From Lachnospiraceae bacterium (lineage in GTDB: Bacteria; Bacillota; Clostridia; Lachnospirales; Lachnospiraceae): a stretch of 12,584 nucleotides of DNA. Positions within the stretch are counted from its first letter, which is position 1, and every line of letters begins with the position of its first letter. The DNA is taken from contig DPZM01000090.1 of NCBI GenBank assembly GCA_003535955.1, positions 1-12,584 of the forward strand. Direction: 5' to 3'. Positions 7,261 through 12,584 of the stretch are shown piece by piece. The notes beneath the pieces were generated by a model. That model made no database searches. It worked only from the letters and a program-made list of their open reading frames with translations, and was not told the DNA's origin. The translations under genes and the position numbers were made by a program.

Positions 7261-7533
7261 ATGAAAAAAACAATCATTACGGTAGTAGGTAAGGATACGG
7301 TGGGTATAATCGCCAAGGTATGTACCTACCTTGCGAACAACAGGATAAATATACTGGATATATCCCAGACAATAGTCCAGGATTATTTCAACATGATGAT
7401 GATCGTTGATATGAACGATTCAAGCAAGCCCTTTGGTGATATCTCCGATGAGCTGGGGCAGATAGGCGAGGAGATAGGTGTCGTTATCAGGTGCCAGAGG
7501 GAAGAGATATTCAACAGCATGCATCGTGTCTGA
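7261..7533 (+). CDS. ACT-domain protein, UPF0237 family
   Basis: The 90-residue product is a single ACT domain: the first strand and loop ITVVGKDTVGIIAKV (6-20) contain the D-x-V-G-I turn where ACT domains bind small ligands, followed by the helix VCTYLANNRINILDISQ and a second beta-alpha-beta unit. The length matches free-standing UPF0237 proteins. ACT domains commonly bind amino acids or other metabolites at a dimer interface. It is followed after 27 bases by a UPF0210 gene, an arrangement seen across Firmicutes and other bacteria and suggesting that it regulates or assists that protein. GGGGAG (7251-7256) precedes the ATG by 4 bases. The ligand is unknown. Confidence 0.9.
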   Translation: MKKTIITVVGKDTVGIIAKVCTYLANNRINILDISQTIVQDYFNMMMIVDMNDSSKPFGDISDELGQIGEEIGVVIRCQREEIFNSMHRV

Positions 7534-7549
7534 ATAAATCCGATAAGTC

Positions 7550-7555
7550 AGGTGG
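7550..7555 (+). promoter_or_regulatory. Shine-Dalgarno site fixing the UPF0210 start at 7561
   Basis: AGGTGG at 7550-7555 lies 5 bases before the ATG at 7561. A GTG in the same frame at 7552 lies inside this site and so cannot use it. The ATG is preferred, which removes three residues from the longest possible reading. Confidence 0.6.
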
Positions 7556-7560
7556 GAAAG

Positions 7561-8925
7561 ATGATTAATATATTTGAAGTAAACGAAACAAACGCAATGA
7601 TCGAGAAGGAGAACCTTGATGTAAGGACCATTACAATGGGAATAAGCCTGATCGACTGCATGACGGACGACCTTGATAAACTGAGAGAAAACATATACAA
7701 CAGGATTACCGACAAGGCGAAGGATCTCGTTTCCGTAGGCAGGGATATAGAGAAGGAATTCGGTATACCGATCGTCAATAAGAGGATATCGGTAACTCCC
7801 ATAGGCCTTGTGGGAGCTTCGGCTTGTAAGAGTGAGGATGACTATGTCAAGATAGCCATGACGCTTGATGAAGCCGCAAAGAAGGTAGGAGTGAACCTGC
7901 TCGGAGGTTATTCGGCCCTTGTCTCCAAGGGTATGACTAAGGCAGAGGAGATGCTTATAAGATCCATACCCCGGGCACTTGCCGAAACAGACCGTGTGAA
8001 CAGTTCGGTTAACCTTGGCTCGACAAAGACCGGGATAAACATGGATGCTGTCCGTCTTATGGGACATATAATAAAAGAGACGGCAAAGAAGAGTGATGGT
8101 ACCGGGTCTCTTGGCCCTGCCAAGCTGGTTGTATTCTGTAACGCACCTGACGATAATCCCTTTATGGCAGGAGCCTTCCACGGGGTAACGGAAGCGGATG
8201 CCATTATAAATGTCGGAGTCAGCGGTCCCGGAGTTGTAAAGAATGCCATTAAGAAGGTGAGAGGACAGTCCTTCGAGGTACTGTGCGAAACCATAAAGAA
8301 AACGGCCTTTAAGGTAACCCGTGTCGGTCAGCTGGTTGCCGGAGAAGCATCCAAGCGACTGAACGTACCCTTTGGTATCGTCGACCTATCACTTGCACCC
8401 ACGCCTGCCGTAGGTGATTCGGTAGCGGATATATTGTGTGAGATAGGCCTTGAACATGCCGGGGCGCCGGGAACCACGGCAGCACTGGCTCTCCTGAACG
8501 ATCAGGTTAAAAAGGGCGGCCTTATGGCTTCATCATATGTGGGCGGATTATCGGGAGCCTTTATTCCCGTAAGTGAGGATCAGGGGATGATAGATGCCGC
8601 GGAAGCAGGGGCCCTGACACTTGAGAAGCTTGAAGCAATGACATGCGTATGCTCGGTCGGACTTGATATGATAGCTATCCCCGGTGATACACCGGAAACC
8701 ACCATAGCGGGTATCATAGCAGATGAGATGGCAATAGGGATGATCAACCAGAAGACAACGGCAGTGAGGCTTATACCGGCAGTCGGTAAGGGAGTGGGTG
8801 ACAGGATCGAGTTCGGCGGTCTCTTCGGATATGCACCGGTAATGCCTGTAAACAGGTTCTCCTGTGAAGCCTTTGTTAACCGCGGCGGACGTATTCCGGC
8901 ACCGGTACACAGCTTTAAGAACTGA
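7561..8925 (+). CDS. UPF0210 (DUF711 / 'PFL family') protein
   Basis: The 454-residue product matches the length and landmarks of the UPF0210 family: VRTITMGISLIDCMTDD near the N-terminus (about 21-37), LLGGYSALVSKGMT (about 112-125), a glycine-rich INVGVSGPGVV (about 217-227), and the characteristic end GGRIPAPVHSFKN. The family is predicted to adopt a fold related to pyruvate formate-lyase/glycyl-radical enzymes, but no catalytic activity is established and I see no basis for assigning one. It nearly always follows an ACT-domain UPF0237 gene, as here. It closes the co-directional run starting at polA. Its TGA stop forms the left edge of an inverted repeat shared with the convergent tmcAL gene, only 25 bases away stop-to-stop. 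The family call is certain; the function is unknown. Confidence 0.92.
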   Translation: MINIFEVNETNAMIEKENLDVRTITMGISLIDCMTDDLDKLRENIYNRITDKAKDLVSVGRDIEKEFGIPIVNKRISVTPIGLVGASACKSEDDYVKIAMTLDEAAKKVGVNLLGGYSALVSKGMTKAEEMLIRSIPRALAETDRVNSSVNLGSTKTGINMDAVRLMGHIIKETAKKSDGTGSLGPAKLVVFCNAPDDNPFMAGAFHGVTEADAIINVGVSGPGVVKNAIKKVRGQSFEVLCETIKKTAFKVTRVGQLVAGEASKRLNVPFGIVDLSLAPTPAVGDSVADILCEIGLEHAGAPGTTAALALLNDQVKKGGLMASSYVGGLSGAFIPVSEDQGMIDAAEAGALTLEKLEAMTCVCSVGLDMIAIPGDTPETTIAGIIADEMAIGMINQKTTAVRLIPAVGKGVGDRIEFGGLFGYAPVMPVNRFSCEAFVNRGGRIPAPVHSFKN

Positions 8926-8953
8926 CAACATCCGTCTGTTTTATTTGTTGTCA
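8923..8953. repeat. Perfect inverted repeat bearing both convergent stop codons
   Basis: TGACAACA at 8923-8930 is the exact inverted complement of TGTTGTCA at 8946-8953, with a 15-base spacer. The first three bases of each arm, read on their own strands, are the TGA stop codons of the plus-strand UPF0210 gene and of the minus-strand tmcAL gene. The stem is only 8 bp, and no clear T run follows on either strand, so it is at best a weak bidirectional terminator. Confidence 0.55.
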
Positions 8954-10303
8954 CAGAATAACCGGAGACATTTCATACCCGGATATAAATGGCCGTCTGC
9001 ACATGGTGCAGGCGGTCTTATTATACAGATCGTCTGCCCTTATACCGTCATTAAACATGCGCCTGGCTTTACGGGCTGTAGCGTAAGAGGACGGTTCCGT
9101 GGTTTTTCCGGGTATAAGAGCAGGGTTATCTGCCGTGTAATGCCTGTCAAGTACCGCTGCCGCATCGGCATTTTTGGAGATCAGGGGAAGCCCCGATCCT
9201 TTCTTTATAGCATGCAGAAGAGCGGAGGCGCTTTTCTTAAAACCAAGCGGTTTGATGTAATAGTTGTATCCATCCCTTACATATTCATCCATATGGTCTT
9301 TTTTGATATCAAGCAGTATGTGGAGCAGGGCACGGTTTATCCTTGACCGGTTCAAGTCCCTGCTCTTAAGTTCTTCACACAGGTCCGTGAATGATAAAGC
9401 GTGCCGGTATCTGTTTAATATCCTGCCTGCCAGAGCGGTTGATACATCAAGATAAGATGTAAGGTTGTCAACAGCTGAAGCCGTGTCATAACCTTCGCAC
9501 AGGGACTGAAGCTTATAGAAGAGGAGAAGGAAAAAGTCATCCTCGCAAAGGGGAGGGTGATCCTTAAGATGATCAAGGAGAGAATCCCTTATTTCTCCGG
9601 GCATCCTGCCCTCGAGGACATTATGTAAACCTGAAAGACTTTCCTCATCATTTATGCTGCCCGGGACACATCTCTTAAGTATATCCTTTCTTATCGCGGT
9701 GGAGGATACCGCACCGGCCGAATCGTCATGATAAGCAGCTCCGGCCCGCTTCATGGTGTGAAAGTCACAGTTAAAGGAAAGGTCTGCCGCAGCTTTTATA
9801 TAGGAAACAGCCAGAAGGTTGTTCGGAGTTTTTAAGATATTTCCGATGTCTGCAGGAAGATCGGATATACTGTTTATTGCGTTTGAATAACTGACTCCTT
9901 GCGAAAGGAGCGCTCTTAGCCTGTCACTTCGCCCATCATCGGGTGTTCCGGTAAGGGATGCGGCTTCTTTCAGCAGGGATAGATCCCCACATTCGGAACC
10001 GAAAGAGATGCAGCCCGCCACCCCTGTTTTTTGTATGAGTGACACTGCACCTTTTGCGAAATATTCAAGAGAACCCGTTGAATAGGGCAGGGGAAGCTCA
10101 AGAACAAGATCGGCACCGGCCATAAGGGCGGATCTTGTCCGCTCGTACTTGGATATGACTGCAGGACAGCCCCTTTGGACATAGTCACCGGACATGACAG
10201 CAATGATATAATCAGCGCCTGTATCCTTACGCGCATTTTCAAGATGCTTTATATGGCCCGAGTGGATGGGATTGTATTCCGCAATTACAGCAGTAACCTT
10301 CAT
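8951..10303 (-). CDS. tmcAL: tRNA(Met) cytidine acetate ligase (YlbM family)
   Basis: The 450-residue product belongs to the TmcAL/YlbM nucleotidyltransferase-fold family. In B. subtilis this enzyme activates acetate with ATP and acetylates C34 of elongator tRNA-Met, giving ac4C, which protects AUG/AUA discrimination. Visible motifs are the nucleotide-binding V-I-A-E-Y-N-P-I-H14-S-G-H17, MSGDYVQRG (37-45), ISKYERTRSALMAGADLVLELP (family block from about 50 to 71), FGSECGD (101-107), NNLLAVSYIKA (161-171) and SSTAIR (200-205). Length is slightly above the usual 390-430. The C-terminal tail carries a Cys-x2-Cys pair (C-T-M-C, about 430-433) encoded by the opposing terminator hairpin. The ATG begins one base after the kinase stop codon, with only an AAGAAGTGAT-like site upstream, so translation is probably coupled to the kinase. 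Heavy ATA use in this window fits a need for the modification. Confidence 0.93.
   Translation of the reverse strand: MKVTAVIAEYNPIHSGHIKHLENARKDTGADYIIAVMSGDYVQRGCPAVISKYERTRSALMAGADLVLELPLPYSTGSLEYFAKGAVSLIQKTGVAGCISFGSECGDLSLLKEAASLTGTPDDGRSDRLRALLSQGVSYSNAINSISDLPADIGNILKTPNNLLAVSYIKAAADLSFNCDFHTMKRAGAAYHDDSAGAVSSTAIRKDILKRCVPGSINDEESLSGLHNVLEGRMPGEIRDSLLDHLKDHPPLCEDDFFLLLFYKLQSLCEGYDTASAVDNLTSYLDVSTALAGRILNRYRHALSFTDLCEELKSRDLNRSRINRALLHILLDIKKDHMDEYVRDGYNYYIKPLGFKKSASALLHAIKKGSGLPLISKNADAAAVLDRHYTADNPALIPGKTTEPSSYATARKARRMFNDGIRADDLYNKTACTMCRRPFISGYEMSPVIL
8991..9024 (+). terminator. Probable Rho-independent terminator of the plus-strand operon, inside the tmcAL coding end
   Basis: GGCCGTCTGCAC (8991-9002) pairs with GTGCAGGCGGTC (9006-9017) around an ATG triloop. 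This gives a 12-bp stem with two G-U wobbles in the plus-strand RNA. It is followed by TTATTAT (9018-9024), a moderately U-rich tail. It lies about 65 bases past the UPF0210 stop, where a terminator is expected. In the minus-strand RNA the two wobbles become A-C mismatches, so the structure favours plus-strand transcription. The same bases encode T-A-C-T-M-C-R-R-P of TmcAL. Confidence 0.55.
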
Positions 10304-10304
10304 A

Positions 10305-12506
10305 TCACTTCTTAACCTTATTGACCGGGAGATGCTTTAAAAGAACTTCTTCAAGCCGCTTGGGATCAATGGGCTTGGTTATATAATCGGCAAAGCCCAG
10401 CCGCCTGTATTCTTCATCCATCCCGCTTATGGCATTGGCCGTGAGCATTATGACGGGTGTGCCGGTATTTTTGCCCTCAACCGAAATGATACCAAAGGTT
10501 TCTATTCCGTCCTTCTCGGGCATCCTGTGGTCAAGAAGGATAAGATCGTACTTCTTGCGCATGCACAGTTCAATGGCATCATCACCGCTCATTGCCTTGT
10601 CGATCTTAACCTGAGTGGGCTTGAGAAGGCCTTCCGCGACCATGAGATTTACCGAAATATCATCCACTATGAGTATATGAGCATCGGGAGCCGTAAAGGA
10701 CTCCCTGTATTCCTTCCGGTTGATCGCCTGAGGGTTCGCGAGGGGACCGATGGGAGCGTGATTGACAACCTTCTGGGGCAGGACGATGGTGAAACGGCTT
10801 CCCTTCCCCACTTCACTGTGTACGTGTATATCACCTTCCATAAGATTGCAAAGGTCCCTGGTTATGGCAAGCCCTAATCCGGTACCCTGTATTGAGGCGT
10901 TTTTGATCTCGTTGAGCCTCTTGAATGAATCAAACAGAAACGGCATATCTTCTTCGGCTATACCGATACCTGTATCCGAGATATCGACAATAAGGTCAAT
11001 CGTATCCCGTCCGGTCGTATCGTAGGTCATATCCAGGGTTACTCCGCCTTCCTCGGTATATTTGATGGCGTTTGATACAACGTTTGTAAGAACCTGACTG
11101 ATAAGCTTGGGATCACCGTAGAGGCTTGAAGGAAGGGTCTCATCACATATGATATGGATATATAAGTCCTTCTTTTGGGCGGTCTGGGCAAAGAAATAGT
11201 AGCAGTCCCTGAGTATCTTATAGGGATCGTATTCATGGGGATTTATCTCAGTGTGCCCGGCTTCGATCTTGGAAAAGTCAAGTATGTCATTTATAAGGCC
11301 AAGAAGGGTCTCGCCCGCTATGCTTATATTGGTTGCATATTCCCGCAGCTGTTCATCCTCCACAGCGCGGAGTATGAGCTCGTTCATACCGAGTATTGAA
11401 TTCAAGGGGGTGCGTATCTCGTGGGACATATTGGCAAGGAAGGTTGATTTGGCCTTGTTGGCCTTGTCGGCATTATTCCTGGCTTCGTTTATTTCCTTAA
11501 GATAGCGTACTTCCTCCGTGGTATCCTCTATGAGGAAGGAAGCACCGATGGGGCGTCCCTTGTTATCGGTCATGGGATTGTATTTGATCCTGAAGTAATT
11601 CATTATGAGGTTCTTGCTCTGCTTGATATAATCAACAGTGGTATTACCCTTACGAACCTCCTTTATCACATCCGCAAGCGGCTCGCTGTCAAGCCTGAAG
11701 TCCTTAAGATGATCATGGAAATGACTCTTGCAGAAGGCGTTGGCGTAAATACAGTTATCATTCACGTCGAAGAGGATAAGCCCTTCGTTCATGTCGTCAA
11801 CCGCCCGTCCTATCGAAAGTATCATAAGGCTTCTTGGCACAAAGGTCCGGACGGAAAAGCATATGAGGGCACCGCCTATCCCGTAGAAGACGACCGAAGC
11901 GTCAAGAAGGAGAGAGAAGGCCATATATGCAAGGTTAAGTATGACTAAAAGAAGGAGGACCGAAAAGATCATTATATACTTCAGCCGGTAAATACTGTGG
12001 CTCTTCTTTATCCTGTATATGATGAATAAAAGGACCATTAAAATGGCCAGATAATCGATGGCCAGATGGATATAATAGAAGGATCTGAATCCTGTCTGGT
12101 AAAAGACGGTACCCGGCACCGAATCGTTGGTATAGATATAGAATTCGTGCTTGAAAATGGGATTAAGCGCAATGGATAAAGAATCAGATCCCATAAGGAA
12201 GCCGACCGGAACCTTGAGCTTCCTGCGGGCCGCATCATGTTCCGTATAGGATAAACAGAAGCCTGACAGGAAGACAATTACCCAGTCGATAGCAATGAAA
12301 TATACACAGTAGGCTATCTCAGCCGATATTTCATTATAGGAGAGGGCGATCATGATATTGCCGAGTATGGCAAAGACAGCATATATCATAGCCTTCTTAA
12401 GGCTTTCGCCGTAAGCTTCCTTTATCTTTTTTATCTGGTGTATGGTAAGAAATATGCATATTATCGCAATGACATCGACAACCACATATATTATCTTGAT
12501 GTTCAT
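10305..12506 (-). CDS. Hybrid sensor histidine kinase: 7TM sensor, PAS, HisKA, HATPase, receiver
   Basis: The 733-residue product has seven predicted membrane helices (about 5-23, 36-56, 62-86, 98-117, 142-164, 174-198, 203-224), as in histidine kinases with an N-terminal 7TM sensor. A PAS-like domain (about 230-330) and short coiled coil (about 331-355) follow. The HisKA motif SHEIRTPLNSILG contains phosphoacceptor His362. The ATPase domain has N475/N479, DTGIGI (511-516) and GTGLGL (541-546). A linker leads to a receiver with D615/D616, phosphoacceptor Asp659 (LLDHRMP), Thr689 and Lys711. All catalytic residues are intact. The ligand is unknown. A separate HPt protein or response regulator would be needed for onward relay, and none lies nearby. 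GGAG sits 6 bases before the ATG, and the upstream frame closes with TAG after nine codons without another start, so the start is secure. It is followed immediately by tmcAL. Confidence 0.95.
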   Translation of the reverse strand: MNIKIIYVVVDVIAIICIFLTIHQIKKIKEAYGESLKKAMIYAVFAILGNIMIALSYNEISAEIAYCVYFIAIDWVIVFLSGFCLSYTEHDAARRKLKVPVGFLMGSDSLSIALNPIFKHEFYIYTNDSVPGTVFYQTGFRSFYYIHLAIDYLAILMVLLFIIYRIKKSHSIYRLKYIMIFSVLLLLVILNLAYMAFSLLLDASVVFYGIGGALICFSVRTFVPRSLMILSIGRAVDDMNEGLILFDVNDNCIYANAFCKSHFHDHLKDFRLDSEPLADVIKEVRKGNTTVDYIKQSKNLIMNYFRIKYNPMTDNKGRPIGASFLIEDTTEEVRYLKEINEARNNADKANKAKSTFLANMSHEIRTPLNSILGMNELILRAVEDEQLREYATNISIAGETLLGLINDILDFSKIEAGHTEINPHEYDPYKILRDCYYFFAQTAQKKDLYIHIICDETLPSSLYGDPKLISQVLTNVVSNAIKYTEEGGVTLDMTYDTTGRDTIDLIVDISDTGIGIAEEDMPFLFDSFKRLNEIKNASIQGTGLGLAITRDLCNLMEGDIHVHSEVGKGSRFTIVLPQKVVNHAPIGPLANPQAINRKEYRESFTAPDAHILIVDDISVNLMVAEGLLKPTQVKIDKAMSGDDAIELCMRKKYDLILLDHRMPEKDGIETFGIISVEGKNTGTPVIMLTANAISGMDEEYRRLGFADYITKPIDPKRLEEVLLKHLPVNKVKK

Positions 12507-12540
12507 ATCATGCTCCGTTAAAGATATTTTCTATTTCCTT

Positions 12541-12569
12541 ATTATATCCCATATCATCAGCAAATAAAA
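12541..12569 (-). promoter_or_regulatory. Possible promoter of the kinase-tmcAL unit
   Basis: On the minus strand a perfect TATAAT (12546-12541) lies about 35 bases before the kinase ATG. The best -35 at 17-base spacing is TTTTAT (12569-12564), a weak match to TTGACA. The predicted leader would contain the GGAG ribosome site. The -35 region overlaps the palindrome at 12561-12584, so activator-dependent or repressed transcription is possible. Confidence 0.4.
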
Positions 12570-12584
12570 GGAGCTCCTTATTTG
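12561..12584. repeat. Palindrome at the right window edge, upstream of the kinase
   Basis: CAAATAA (12561-12567) and TTATTTG (12578-12584) are perfect inverted arms. Alternatively, the core AAGGAGCTCCTT (12568-12579) is itself a perfect 12-bp palindrome. It lies directly upstream of the kinase -10 box and may be an operator. The plus strand also reads AAAGGAG here, which could be the ribosome site of a gene beginning beyond the window. The edge prevents a decision. Confidence 0.4.

Noticed and set aside
7552..7560. GTG start extending the UPF0210 protein by three residues
   Set aside because: It lies inside the Shine-Dalgarno of the ATG at 7561.
7420..8181. Minus-strand open frame of 253 codons across the ACT and UPF0210 genes
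   Set aside because: No ribosome site, no recognisable motif, and both plus-strand genes are clear family members.
8864..9346. Plus-strand open frame of 160 codons across the convergent junction
   Set aside because: Overlaps well-supported UPF0210 and tmcAL coding sequence, shows no domain and no Shine-Dalgarno.
12531..12557. Eight-codon leader peptide frame (MIWDIIRK) before the kinase
   Set aside because: It overlaps the -10 box, so it would not be in the transcript from that promoter, and it has no well-placed ribosome site.
1..12584. CRISPR array, tRNA/rRNA, insertion sequence or attachment site
   Set aside because: No regularly spaced repeats, cloverleaf, transposase motifs or flanking direct repeats were seen on reading through the window.

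Overview
The window looks like chromosomal housekeeping DNA of a Gram-positive anaerobe of the class Clostridia, most likely family Lachnospiraceae. The basis is the gene content and order (polA directly overlapping coaE, a YycJ-type metallo-hydrolase, the ACT/UPF0210 pair, TmcAL), strong purine-rich Shine-Dalgarno sites, and heavy use of ATA (Ile), AGG/AGA (Arg) and CTT-AAG (Leu-Lys) codons. The species cannot be named from the sequence. I see no insertion sequence, prophage gene, CRISPR array, tRNA or rRNA, and every gene except the one cut at the left edge is intact.

Layout. (1) 1-405: the 3' end of a gene whose product resembles the C-terminal tail of YYY/DUF2298-type membrane proteins. 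(2) 406-479: a perfect 10-bp inverted repeat overlapping a possible promoter. (3) 480-809: a small membrane protein with an anti-sigma-type zinc finger (zf-HC2), followed by a GC-rich hairpin. (4) 853-8925: six co-directional genes with small gaps: polA, coaE, an FtsA-like actin-fold ATPase with an unusual C-terminal half, a YycJ-type MBL hydrolase, an ACT-domain protein and a UPF0210 protein. (5) 8923-8953: a very tight convergent junction where both stop codons sit at the edges of one perfect inverted repeat; a likely terminator hairpin for the plus-strand operon lies just beyond, inside the end of the opposing gene. (6) 8951-12506, minus strand: a seven-TM hybrid histidine kinase followed one base later by tmcAL. 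(7) 12507-12584: the kinase leader, with a perfect TATAAT box and a palindrome at the window edge.

How the genes work together. PolA and the YycJ-type hydrolase both fit DNA replication/repair, CoaE completes coenzyme A, and the FtsA-like protein may act in division or another filament-based envelope process. The ACT protein and UPF0210 protein are a recurring pair, probably a small-molecule sensor with its partner. On the other strand, TmcAL makes the ac4C wobble base of elongator tRNA-Met, which protects AUA/AUG discrimination; that fits a genome using ATA freely. The kinase has a receiver but no response regulator or HPt gene beside it.

The most promising unusual item is the FtsA-like protein. 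Its actin core is followed by a run of beta-rich 'NG...AGDKI' modules and a long acidic linker, and it ends in a beta strand instead of the amphipathic membrane helix expected of FtsA. The rest is mostly ordinary, apart from the convergent-junction architecture and the orphan anti-sigma-like gene.
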